Assembly (NCBI GenBank): GCA_963833675.1
Contig: CAWHYW010000032.1
Span: 186,001-250,000 of the forward strand
Direction of reading: 5' to 3'
Source of the DNA: DASQDN01 sp963833675
GTDB taxonomy: Bacteria > Acidobacteriota > Terriglobia > Bryobacterales > Bryobacteraceae
Length of the DNA: 64,000 nucleotides
Shown one piece after another: positions 1-7,472 of this stretch; positions within the stretch are counted from its first letter, which is position 1; each line of letters opens with the position of its first letter. Made by a program: the position numbers and the translations under genes. The notes under the pieces are model-generated. The model was not told the DNA's origin. It saw only the letters and a program-made list of their open reading frames with translations, and did no database searches.

Positions 1-596
1 GTGTCAGGAGGATTCTCCTTGGCGCGCATGTGGTAATAACAGCAGATCTCGACGTAAGCAATCTTGCCGAGCTTACCTTCCTTAATGATCTCGTTTCGCG
101 CTTCCACCAGGTGAGGCGTACTGCGCCGCTGCGTTCCGATCTGCACAACCCGGTTGTACTTTCTTGCCGCAGCCAGCATCGCCTGTCCTTCAGCGATGTC
201 GACACTGATCGGTTTTTGGCAGTACACATCTGCCCCGGCCTTAACTGCTTCGATCATCTGTAGTGCATGCCAGTGATCGGGAGTCGCGATCAGGACGATG
301 TCGAGGTCCTTCTCCTTCAGCATGTCTCGGTAATCGTGAAAGGTGCGCGGCTTCTTCTTCGATGCCTGCCTCGTCGCGGTCATCTCGGCCGCGTCTTCGA
401 GCATCTTCTTGTCGACGTCGCAGAGCGATACCACTTCTACGGGCGCAACCTGGATCAGCCGGAACAAGTCCGCCTTGCCGTACCAGCCCGTGCCGATCAG
501 GCCCACCCTTCGTTTCTTGCTCGTATCGAACTGCTGCGCGAATGCGGAGTTTACAGCTACTCCGGCGCTGGTCGCGAGAAACTGTCTGCGGTTCAC
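1..596 (-). CDS. Gfo/Idh/MocA family oxidoreductase, N-terminal part (runs off left edge)
   Basis: A GTG codon at 594-596 opens a frame beginning MNRRQFLATSAGVAVNSAFA, a short twin-arginine-like leader (NRRQFLAT), followed by RRVGLIGTGWYGKADLF, the dinucleotide-binding Rossmann motif. Further on come IATPDHWH and DVYCQKPIS, the signatures of the secreted Gfo/Idh/MocA dehydrogenases common in Acidobacteriota and Planctomycetes. About 198 residues are present and the C-terminal substrate domain lies beyond position 1. Members oxidise or rearrange sugars and sugar derivatives with NAD(P); the substrate cannot be read here. An ATG at 624 belongs to another frame that gives low-complexity Arg-rich text and was not used. 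The same family recurs three more times in the window. Confidence 0.9.
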   Translation of the reverse strand, partial: MNRRQFLATSAGVAVNSAFAQQFDTSKKRRVGLIGTGWYGKADLFRLIQVAPVEVVSLCDVDKKMLEDAAEMTATRQASKKKPRTFHDYRDMLKEKDLDIVLIATPDHWHALQMIEAVKAGADVYCQKPISVDIAEGQAMLAAARKYNRVVQIGTQRRSTPHLVEARNEIIKEGKLGKIAYVEICCYYHMRAKENPPD

Positions 597-625
597 GCGA
601 CCAGTATAATGCGCTCTCGAACACC

Positions 626-1267
626 TCAGTTGCTTACGGTTGGGCTCGACCCGCCCCCTGTAATGCCCGGATAGACACCGATGCGTCTTTCCCTGCTTTT
701 CTGCCGCGCTACCAGGCTATCACTCTCGTCAAATCGGGGAACACCGGCTGTCATCCGCTCCGACGGCTCATCGACGTCGATAGCACCGGCGCGATCGAGT
801 ATCCCTGCCGCTTCATCGACTCGTGCTGCGTCGGTTCGCACTGTGACCATCAACCGGCCCGATCCAATCGCCTTCGAGTAGCGGGATGCCGCCTCTTCGG
901 GAATGCCTTCGTTCGTGAAAACTCCGATCAGTCCGCCTGTGGCAGCTCCTGCGGCGGCTCCGCCAAGAGCCGCAGCGAGAGGACCCATTGCCAGGATGGG
1001 ACCCACTCCTGGGACAGCTAGCGCAGCGATGCCAAGGATGAATCCGGCGGCCCCGCCGATGGCAGCTTTTTCGCCAACATCCTCCTGGCTTCCGGTTTCC
1101 GGTACGGGACCTATCTTTGGCGCGCTGACTGTTCGGCTGGAATCGGTCGTTACGACGCTGATACTGTCACGTGAGAAGCCCGCACGCTCCAACTCGCTGA
1201 CAGCAGTTTTCGCGATTTGAGGCGTTGGAAAAACACCGACAATCGTATGAGTGTTCGCGCTGATCAT
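626..1267 (-). CDS. Glycine-zipper stress-type protein (general stress protein 17M-like / DUF1269-like)
   Basis: The 213-residue product begins MISANTHTIVGVFPTPQIAK, a small alpha/beta module as in heat-induced stress protein YflT (general stress protein 17M). Residues about 70-120 form a Gly/Ala-rich hydrophobic stretch (GGAAGFILGIAALAVPG and ALGGAAAGAATGGLIGVF) typical of glycine-zipper membrane segments. A second soluble alpha/beta part follows, containing SGRLMVTVRTD. Proteins of this layout are thought to act at the inner membrane during general stress; no enzymatic function is known. The gene lies 37 bp downstream of the HIT gene on the same strand, so it may be the tail of the rpsA-HU-HIT unit. 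Confidence 0.7.
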   Translation of the reverse strand: MISANTHTIVGVFPTPQIAKTAVSELERAGFSRDSISVVTTDSSRTVSAPKIGPVPETGSQEDVGEKAAIGGAAGFILGIAALAVPGVGPILAMGPLAAALGGAAAGAATGGLIGVFTNEGIPEEAASRYSKAIGSGRLMVTVRTDAARVDEAAGILDRAGAIDVDEPSERMTAGVPRFDESDSLVARQKSRERRIGVYPGITGGGSSPTVSN

Positions 1268-1304
1268 GCCCGATGGACGCCTCTCTGCGTCCGTTCGTAA
1301 CAGT

Positions 1305-1790
1305 TCAGCTCCGCTGGAAAGCCGCCGATAGCTTCCGGTAGGTCTCCTCGAGGCCCTCGGGCAGGACCCGCGTCTCGCCTACGGTGGTCATGAAATTAAC
1401 GTCGCCCGGCCATCTCGGCAGTACATGCATGTGAATATGCCCGGCGATACCCGCGCCCGCGGACGAACCAATATTCATCCCCGCATTAAATCCCGGCGCC
1501 CGGTATGTTTCGCGAAGCTTGCCTTGCGACAGCCGCGTCAGCAGCATCATTTCTGTGGCGGTTTCTTCCGCGGCATCCTCCAGCGTTGCGACGTGCGCAT
1601 AGGGAGCAATCATCAAATGGCCGCTCGTATAAGGGAACAAATTCAGCAGGATGAAATTGTACTTCCCGCGATAGAGGATGAGATTTTTCTCATCGTCCAA
1701 TTCCTGGGATTTCGCGCAGAAAATACAGTCCGCAGCGGGCTCGGCGGCGCTGACATAGCGGTATCGCCAAGGGCTCCAGAGTCGGTCCAT
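1305..1790 (-). CDS. HIT family nucleotide hydrolase/transferase (Ap4A phosphorylase-like)
   Basis: The 161-residue protein has the histidine triad HIHMHVLP (His118, His120, His122), where the central histidine acts on the alpha-phosphate of dinucleoside polyphosphates or AMP conjugates. The N-terminus MDRLWSPWRYRYV and the pair CIFC (Cys22, Cys25) match the zinc-binding, Ap4A-phosphorylase-like branch of HIT proteins that is common in actinobacteria and acidobacteria. Length fits the family. The ATG at 1790 lies 14 bp after the stop of the HU/IHF gene, which suggests co-transcription. The family is confidently assigned; the exact nucleotide substrate is inference. Confidence 0.9.
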   Translation of the reverse strand: MDRLWSPWRYRYVSAAEPAADCIFCAKSQELDDEKNLILYRGKYNFILLNLFPYTSGHLMIAPYAHVATLEDAAEETATEMMLLTRLSQGKLRETYRAPGFNAGMNIGSSAGAGIAGHIHMHVLPRWPGDVNFMTTVGETRVLPEGLEETYRKLSAAFQRS

Positions 1791-1804
1791 TGTGCAATTC
1801 GCGG

Positions 1805-2143
1805 CTAACTGGGATCGGGTATATTCGGAGTTCCCGCCGGTGTTGGGAGGGCCTCCGCCTTGTCCCCGGTGGAATTGACGAGATCCTTTAGTTCCTTGCT
1901 CGGTTTGAAATAGGGAATGCGCTTGGAGGGCACTTCTACGCGGGTTCCGGTCTTCGGATTCCGGCCCACGCGCGGTTGCCGCTGGCGTGTTCGGAAGCTA
2001 CCATAACCCCGAATCTCGATCTTGTCGCCGGCCCTGAGCGCCCGTACGATGCTGTCGAAAATGGCTTCGACGATAACTTCCGAGTCCTTGCGGGTCATTT
2101 CAACCACGCGTGAGACTTCTTCAATCAGGTCAGCTTTCGTCAA
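1805..2143 (-). CDS. HU/IHF family DNA-binding protein
   Basis: The product has 112 residues: a canonical HU/IHF core starting MTKADLIEEVSRVVEMTRKD, the beta-arm signature GRNPKTGTRVEVPSKRIPYF and the C-terminal helix PSKELKDLVN. About 18 extra residues rich in Pro/Thr follow. It bends and compacts DNA as a dimer in the nucleoid. The position directly after rpsA (31 bp) matches the rpsA-ihfB order of many bacteria, which favours the IHF-beta/HU-beta side, but the sequence alone does not separate HU from IHF. The short acidic tail is unusual for the family and may be clade specific. Confidence 0.93.
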   Translation of the reverse strand: MTKADLIEEVSRVVEMTRKDSEVIVEAIFDSIVRALRAGDKIEIRGYGSFRTRQRQPRVGRNPKTGTRVEVPSKRIPYFKPSKELKDLVNSTGDKAEALPTPAGTPNIPDPS

Positions 2144-2174
2144 TGTTCCCGGTCCTCCGTTTTACTAGCTCGCG

Positions 2175-3899
2175 CTAGCTCTCCCCGCCTTTTCCGCGGC
2201 TTATCAGCTCTTCCATGTTGTGCGTGGCGGCCGCAGCCTGCCGCTGATAATCCTCAACTCGGCTGCGTTCGTCGTGCTCGGTGGCCGCACGAACGCTCAA
2301 GCCGATTTTTTTCTCCGCCTCACTCATCTTAATAATCTTGAAATCCATTTCTTCGCCGATAGGCAGAGCCGGACCTCCCCTACCTTTCTCGGCCGCAGTT
2401 GGGATCTCAGAGTTATGACACAAACCTTCGACTCCCGGCGCCACCTCCACAAAGACTCCAAAGTTAGACGCGCGACATACCTTTCCACGCACGATATCAC
2501 CGATTTGATGGGTTCGGAAGAAAGTCTCCCAGGCGTCGGGCTGCAACTGCTTCACTCCAAGCGACAATCGCCGGTTCTCGGCGTCGATATGCAGCACCAC
2601 CGCCTGAATAATCTGTCCTTTCTTCAAGGTCTCCGAAGGATGGGCAATACGCTTGGTCCAGGAGAGGTCCGAGATGTGAACCAGCCCGTCTATCCCTTCT
2701 TCTATTTCAATGAAGGCGCCGAAATCCGTAAGTTTCCTGACCCGACCCTCCACGACACTTCCAATGCTGTAACGGTCGGCGACCGTCGTCCAGGGATCGG
2801 CCTCCAATTGCTTGATACCCAGAGACACGCGCCGTTCCTTCGGCTTGATCTCGAGCACAACGGCCTCCACCTGATCACCCACATGAACCACCTTCGACGG
2901 ATGTTTCATGCGCCGGCTCCAGGTCATTTCCGAAATGTGGATTAGTCCCTCCACTCCGGGCTCAAGCTCTACGAAAGCTCCGTAATCCGTCACGCTGACG
3001 ACGCGGCCTACCACCCGCGCATGGATTGCGTAGCGCGATTCGATGTCATCCCATGGGTTCGGCGCCACCTGCTTCATCCCGAGGGAAATGCGTTCTTTTT
3101 CGCGGTCGAACTTCAGAATCTTGACGCTGATCGTTTCGCCAACCTGTAGCGCTTCGGAAGGATGCGTAATCCTCCCGTATGAGACATCGCTTACGTGTAG
3201 CAGTCCGTCGATCCCGCCCAAGTCAATGAACGCGCCATAATCTGTGAGATTTTTTACGACGCCCGGAACGACTGCTCCTTCGTGCAATTCATGAAGCGCT
3301 GCCTCGCGCCGTGTCGTTTCCTCCTCAGCGACTGCGAGCCTTCGGCTGACGACCGCATTTCCGCGCCGGCGATTGACTTTGACGACTTTGACCGGAATGT
3401 CCTGGCCGACGAACTGATCCAGGTTATGGATCGGACGGACCGAAATCTGCGAGCCCGGCATGAACGCCGGAACACCGACATCTACATTCAGGCCGCCTTT
3501 AGTGCGTCCCAAAACATGTCCCGAAATGGTGAGACCCTCGCGTTGCGCCCGTTCGAGATCATCCCAGGCGCGAACCCGGCTCGCCTTTTCGTACGACAGC
3601 AGCACATATCCTTCAGGACGCTCTCCGGAACGGTCGACCATTACGTCGATGGTGTCGCCTGGCTTTACATGAACCGACCCATCCGGATGTTGAAATTGCG
3701 CAATCGGTACCAGCCCCTCAGACTTGTAACCGAAGTCGACGATTACTTCTTTGTCGGTGACCTTAAGGACGTAACCCTTAAGCACCTCGCCTTCCGCGGG
3801 CGGGGCAAAATGGCTGTAATCATCGAGCATCTGCGCATAGTCGCCCTCGTTTGTCGGCGCCTGCGACTCAATGTTCCGATCGTCCTCATTGCTGGTCAT
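2175..3899 (-). CDS. rpsA: 30S ribosomal protein S1
   Basis: The 574-residue protein consists of six successive S1 RNA-binding domains (roughly residues 35-105, 120-188, 205-275, 290-362, 377-448 and 465-540). Recurrent motifs are YGAFIDLGGIDGLLHVSD, YGAFVELEPGVEGLIHISE and FGAFIEIEEGIDGLVHISD. This number and spacing is that of ribosomal protein S1, which binds mRNA leaders and delivers them to the 30S subunit. The ATG at 3899 has a GGAG about 9 bases upstream. The gene starts a unit continuing into HU/IHF, HIT and the stress protein. The leader between the proposed promoter and the start is about 110 bases, where S1 autoregulation would act in other bacteria. Confidence 0.97.
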   Translation of the reverse strand: MTSNEDDRNIESQAPTNEGDYAQMLDDYSHFAPPAEGEVLKGYVLKVTDKEVIVDFGYKSEGLVPIAQFQHPDGSVHVKPGDTIDVMVDRSGERPEGYVLLSYEKASRVRAWDDLERAQREGLTISGHVLGRTKGGLNVDVGVPAFMPGSQISVRPIHNLDQFVGQDIPVKVVKVNRRRGNAVVSRRLAVAEEETTRREAALHELHEGAVVPGVVKNLTDYGAFIDLGGIDGLLHVSDVSYGRITHPSEALQVGETISVKILKFDREKERISLGMKQVAPNPWDDIESRYAIHARVVGRVVSVTDYGAFVELEPGVEGLIHISEMTWSRRMKHPSKVVHVGDQVEAVVLEIKPKERRVSLGIKQLEADPWTTVADRYSIGSVVEGRVRKLTDFGAFIEIEEGIDGLVHISDLSWTKRIAHPSETLKKGQIIQAVVLHIDAENRRLSLGVKQLQPDAWETFFRTHQIGDIVRGKVCRASNFGVFVEVAPGVEGLCHNSEIPTAAEKGRGGPALPIGEEMDFKIIKMSEAEKKIGLSVRAATEHDERSRVEDYQRQAAAATHNMEELISRGKGGES

Positions 3900-4012
3900 A
3901 CGACGAATCTCCGGTTCCGATCTGTCAGCTCAACGGTTCGCAAGGCGAGTTGCCAGCGGGGAAATCATCGCAATCTATGTATGACAAACCATTGAAACAG
4001 CGGTACTTCAGA

Positions 4013-4041
4013 ACTATACCCATTTGTGCAATCGAAGTCAA
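4013..4041 (-). promoter_or_regulatory. Sigma70-type promoter upstream of rpsA
   Basis: Read on the minus strand there is TTGACT (4041-4036), a 17-base spacer and TATAGT (4018-4013). Both hexamers differ from the consensus TTGACA/TATAAT at one or two positions and the spacing is optimal. Transcription would start near 4006 and give a leader of roughly 105-110 bases before the rpsA ATG at 3899. Confidence 0.7.
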
Positions 4042-4049
4042 CGTCACCC

Positions 4050-4721
4050 TCACGGCAGGATTTCAGTGTCAACCGTAACAGTTGCACGCACTTCCAAGTT
4101 TCCCACCTCTACGGGGGTGGTGGCAGTGACAGCGCCGATCGGAGAGATGACTCCGGGGGTAACTGCCTCCTGAGCATTGACCACAGAACCGAGTCGCACC
4201 CCAAGTCCCATCGCGATCGCGTCAGCATGAGCCCGGGCTCTTTGGGAAGCAATGCGAAGCGCCTGTCTCTGCGCCGATTCGTCGTCGCGAAGGAAAAGCT
4301 GCACTCCATCGATCCTGGTTGCGCCGGCTGCTATCGCGGTATCCACCACCCGTCCGGCAAGATTGGGATCTGCGGCTACAGCCTGGATTGTATTCGCAGC
4401 GTTAAAAGCGGTAATCTGCTGCTGGAGATTGTACAAAGGAGTGAGGCGGTACGCGACGGTCTTGACGTCGGCATTAGCCCCCAGAAGTTGGCGTTCTGCG
4501 GCGATCACCGCCGATGCCGCAGTAGCGTTTTGAGACGCAGCCTCGGAAGCCGTTCCAGCCTGACTGCTGACGGAAATCGTGACCCGTGCGGAGTCGGGTC
4601 TCACGCTGACGGAGCCGTCGCCTGTAGCCCTCACCGAACGAATTGATGCGGTTGTCTGGCCAAAAACAGGAAGTAGGGCTACAGAAAGCAGCAAAATGCA
4701 AATTCGCATCTTGCTATACAA
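4050..4721 (-). CDS. SIMPL domain-containing secreted protein (DUF541)
   Basis: The 223-residue product starts with a signal peptide (MYSKMRICILLLSVALLPVFG, cleavage near residue 22) and then a SIMPL domain, recognisable from IRSVRATGDGSVSVRPDSA and ARVTISVSSQAGTASEA early on and TPVEVGNLEVRATVTV at the end. SIMPL proteins are periplasmic or outer-membrane proteins linked to oxidative and membrane stress (E. coli YggE); their biochemical role is not established. It stands alone between rpsA and the CHRD gene on the same strand. Full length for the family. Confidence 0.88.
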   Translation of the reverse strand: MYSKMRICILLLSVALLPVFGQTTASIRSVRATGDGSVSVRPDSARVTISVSSQAGTASEAASQNATAASAVIAAERQLLGANADVKTVAYRLTPLYNLQQQITAFNAANTIQAVAADPNLAGRVVDTAIAAGATRIDGVQLFLRDDESAQRQALRIASQRARAHADAIAMGLGVRLGSVVNAQEAVTPGVISPIGAVTATTPVEVGNLEVRATVTVDTEILP

Positions 4722-4771
4722 ACATCAGGGTAGGCTCCCGGTCAAATCGGGTCTAATGTTGTGATCTGATC

Positions 4772-5341
4772 TTACACGATTCGCCGCCGCGCATAAGCGG
4801 CAATTCCGAACACGCCGGCACCCATTAGGAGGATACTGCTGGGCTCAGGTATCTGCGCGAGGTCAGCCCGGATCTCACCTCCCGGATAAACCATGTTGTG
4901 GATATTCGAGTAGGCCAGTCCGGCTGCCAATCCGGCTTTCAATGCAGCCTCCGCTCCCGCCGCAGTACCGCCCCCGAAATTGTTGAGGAAACTCGATGTG
5001 TAAATGCCCGGATCGAGCAAATCGAACGTGTTGCTGTACGTCCCCGATGTAGTGGAAGGGAAACTCGGGTACGGAATTGCAACGTTAACGTTATTTCCGG
5101 GAGTGATACAGCAGTGAATATGTGCCGCTCCGGGGTTGCCCCCTATCAGCCCGTCCCACGATACATCCACCGTAAGCGTGTCACCCATTACGGTGACTGC
5201 CGAAAATCCGCTTGCTGGAGACGCGTTCGGCGGAACCTCATTACTGCCGAGCATGACGCCCGCGAATGTGGAGGCCGCCATCGGCATCGAAACGAAGAAC
5301 CCGAGAAGAACCACAAGAAAAATCAACGTGGACCTGCGCAT
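4772..5341 (-). CDS. CHRD domain protein with PEP-CTERM sorting signal
   Basis: The chosen ATG at 5341 gives MRRSTLIFLVVLLGFFVSMP, a signal peptide; the open frame extends 26 codons further upstream without features of a leader. The mature part is a CHRD domain: LGSNEVPPNASPASG near the start, GAAHIHCCITPG in the middle, and YSNIHNMVYPGGEIRADL near the end. The C-terminus is a textbook PEP-CTERM signal, IPEPSSILLMGAGVFGIAAY followed by basic residues, which directs processing by exosortase and exopolysaccharide-linked export. No exosortase gene is in the window. The CHRD fold binds no known ligand with certainty, so the function is open. Confidence 0.9.
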   Translation of the reverse strand: MRRSTLIFLVVLLGFFVSMPMAASTFAGVMLGSNEVPPNASPASGFSAVTVMGDTLTVDVSWDGLIGGNPGAAHIHCCITPGNNVNVAIPYPSFPSTTSGTYSNTFDLLDPGIYTSSFLNNFGGGTAAGAEAALKAGLAAGLAYSNIHNMVYPGGEIRADLAQIPEPSSILLMGAGVFGIAAYARRRIV

Positions 5342-5443
5342 AGTGCCAGTAGCATACCGCAAACACGACGATCCTGAAATAGGATTATCGCGATTCGCGG
5401 TCGAGTAACAGTTGCTCAACAGCGATTACCGGACGCCTTACTT

Positions 5444-5557
5444 CTAGCTCCCTTCGAGAGATCCAAAAAGATAGTAAAAGACAATCGCCCATCCCACCGC
5501 AAATGCGCCCGCTAACCTGGATATCTCACCAACCGGTAGCAAAAGGCCGCCATTCAT
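5444..5557 (-). CDS. Possible 37-residue single-span membrane peptide (hypothetical)
   Basis: A short frame reads MNGGLLLPVGEISRLAGAFA and then a hydrophobic segment ending VFYYLFGSLEGS before TAG. It encodes one plausible transmembrane helix, but there is no clear ribosome binding site and no neighbour that explains it. It could equally be the C-terminal remnant of a larger membrane protein destroyed when the adjacent IS remnants arrived. Confidence 0.25.
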   Translation of the reverse strand: MNGGLLLPVGEISRLAGAFAVGWAIVFYYLFGSLEGS

Positions 5558-5617
5558 GGCATAACTCGGTTTCCAATCCAGTAGTTAGCGCCAGGAGACG
5601 AGCTGCCTTTGCCATAA

Positions 5618-6240
5618 CAGTGTACTCAGTCCAGCTTTGAATTCAAAGCGCATTATGCGCGAGAGGTCGTAGCGCGTTTTGACGGCGGCACGATCACTTC
5701 AGATGGACGCTCGTTGCTCCTGCGTGAGGCAGATCAGCGACTGAATCTGTTGGCGCGCTTCTCGAACTGCTTTGTTGACGGACGGGAACCAGATCGGGTG
5801 AAACACTCGATTCTGGAGATGATTGGCCAGCGCGTCCACGGATTGGCGCTCGGTTATGAAGACCTGAACGATCATGAGCAATTGCGGAAGGATCCATTGT
5901 TCGGGGTGCTAGCCGGGCGAGAAGAACTCGACAAGCCGCTTGCGGGCAAAAGAGCACGCTGAACCGATTGGAACTCGGCACTGGCCAGCAGGATCGCTAC
6001 AAGATCACATTCTGGAAGCAAGCGGTTGACGAGCTGCTCGTCAGCGTGTTTATCGAGTCACAGGAACGGGCTCCGGAGGAGATCATTCTCGACCTAGACA
6101 CAACCGACCTGCCTCTGCATGGCAAGCGCGCTTCTTTTCACGGCTACTACGATCACTACTGTTACCTCCCGCTGTACGTCTCCTGCGGCGAACATGTCCT
6201 GTGCGCACGCCTTCGCTAGTCGAACAGCGATGCTTCGGCA
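5618..6240 (+). pseudogene. IS1380-family transposase remnant (5' two-fifths only)
   Basis: Reading from about 5640, the text FDGGTITSDGRSLLLREADQ, then RFSNCFVDGREPDRVKHS and LALGYEDLNDHEQLRKDPL, is the N-terminal part of an IS1380-type DDE transposase. A frameshift and stop at about 5960 interrupts it, and it resumes with LELGTGQQDRYKI, ILDLDTTDLPLHGKR and HGYYDHYCYLPLYVSCGEH. The conserved run CARLR-SN-DAS is then broken by an in-frame TAG at 6218-6220, and the homology ends at about 6240. The second half of the catalytic domain and the right end are missing, so the element cannot move. No terminal inverted repeat was recognised. Confidence 0.85.
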
Positions 6241-6492
6241 GGAAGCGTACAACCAGAGGGAAATCATCAGCTGCGGGTCATTGACTGGCTGGCCCGGGCG
6301 CCCCTCCACGGCCTTTATCGGCTCATAAAACTTGGACAAGTCCAGACGGCCGACAAATTCCCAGAGCGCACGAGCGGAATGATCCGCGGCCATTAATTGT
6401 TCAATGTTCATCGCTCGCAGAACAAACTGGTCACGGTCAACTACACGCAACCGGGGCTCTAAAGAAGAACTCTGTTTGGCCGGGCTCGGCAT
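6241..6492 (-). pseudogene. IS1182-family transposase remnant (N-terminus only)
   Basis: On the minus strand from ATG 6492 the frame reads VVDRDQFVLRAMNIEQLMAA, followed by ALWEFVGRLDLSKFYEPIKA and VNDPQLMISLWLYA. This is the DUF772-containing N-terminus of IS1182-type transposases, which usually run past 400 residues. Homology stops at about 6242, where it abuts the inverted IS1380 fragment; the rest of the open frame is antisense to that fragment. The gene is therefore truncated to about 80 residues, pointing to insertion followed by deletion. Confidence 0.82.
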
Positions 6493-6530
6493 TATCAGAA
6501 TGGCGGCTCACACCGCTCGCATGTTACGAC

Positions 6531-6973
6531 ATGATGAGTAAGAAATGTTTAATTCATTTACAGCTTCACGGACTTTCTTCCAACAAGATCGTCGTCCTTG
6601 ATGGCGATCGGAAAAAGCCTGGGAAGAATATCAAACTCATTTCATCACCAAATTCCAACCCCGGGACTTTGTCGAAGAGCGGCTCGTCATTCAGATGGCC
6701 GTCAACCAATGGCGCCTCGAACGCGTCTGGTCCTTCCAGACCGCCACCGTCGATGAAGAATCCGCCAACCAGCAAGAGCTGGTCGAAGCCAAATACGAAG
6801 AGTGGGACACCGCGCTCGTCCACGCCTGCTCCTACAACGCCCGAAAAGTCGATCTCAAAGCGTACGATCAGTACGAAAGCCGCTTCGTGCGCAATTTTGA
6901 CCGCGCGCTCCGCCAATTCAACGAAATCCGCGAGCAGTACCCGCCGCAGTCCATTTCGGAAAACGAACCCTAG
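6531..6973 (+). pseudogene. Hypothetical acidobacterial protein, frameshifted near its N-terminus
   Basis: The frame from 6695 to 6973 encodes MAVNQWRLERVWSFQTATVD and continues with NFDRALRQFNEIREQYPP. Reading back in the same frame gives EKAWEEYQTHFITKFQPRDF before a stop, while the N-terminal text LHGLSSNKIVVLDGDR lies in another frame from 6531. Joined at about 6612 they resemble a small family of unknown function found near mobile DNA in soil Acidobacteriota, recalled by pattern only. One frameshift therefore separates the KHGL-type N-terminus from the body. No function can be given. Confidence 0.55.
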
Positions 6974-7472
6974 ACCCAAAGCGAGCCCGAAATTCAAAGC
7001 GAGCTCGAAACCTCGCCCGCGCAGAAGACCAAATCGCAAAACTGGAAAACGAACCTGAGCCGGCCGGAGATATCCCCGCTCGCCCGGCCCCCTTCACGGC
7101 ATTTCAAAGGAAATATATCGTTCCATTGCTGCAATAAACCACGAAAATCGCGACTTGTCCGATTTTCCATTGGTAGCCTGAGAGCAGGAGTGGGAAGTGG
7201 CATACGAGCGCTTAAAAAAAGTTATAAAAAGTCCCGAACAGCCGCTGCATCGGCAGCTTCCGATCCAGGCAAATTCGCCGGAGTTCGCTCACCGCGCTCT
7301 CGCCAAATTTCCCGAAGCGCGCAAGGCGGTAATCTTCGAGCTTGACGGTGTCGGCTGCGCGTTCGCATGAAAACCATCTCCGGCCTTGCTCGATCCGGAT
7401 TCGTTACCGGAAGCGAGTACTGTCTATTTGACTTTCGCTAAAAGTGCCCATATCATTGCTGCAAGCGGTTAC
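6974..7472. other. Stretch without a well-supported gene
   Basis: Between the broken hypothetical gene and the symporter no frame shows convincing protein text apart from the weak 57-codon frame listed separately. The first 150 bases are repetitive in composition (runs like CCCAAAGCGAGCCCGAAATTC repeated with changes), as if derived from the Pro/Lys-rich tail of the preceding gene. The promoter of the sugar operon should lie here, but no confident hexamers were identified. Confidence 0.4.
7197..7370 (+). CDS. Possible 57-residue ORF (hypothetical)
   Basis: A GTG at 7197 preceded by AGGAG at 7186-7190 (6-base spacing) opens a frame reading VAYERLKKVIKSPEQPLHRQ and ending ELDGVGCAFA. The ribosome binding site is good and the composition is protein-like, but the length is small, no family is recognised and the sequence sits in a damaged region. 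It may be a fragment of a lost gene upstream of the sugar operon. Confidence 0.25.
   Translation: MAYERLKKVIKSPEQPLHRQLPIQANSPEFAHRALAKFPEARKAVIFELDGVGCAFA

Noticed and set aside
241..624. ATG-started frame on the minus strand at the left edge
   Set aside because: Its product is Arg-rich low-complexity text, while the neighbouring GTG frame from 596 gives a clear oxidoreductase N-terminus.
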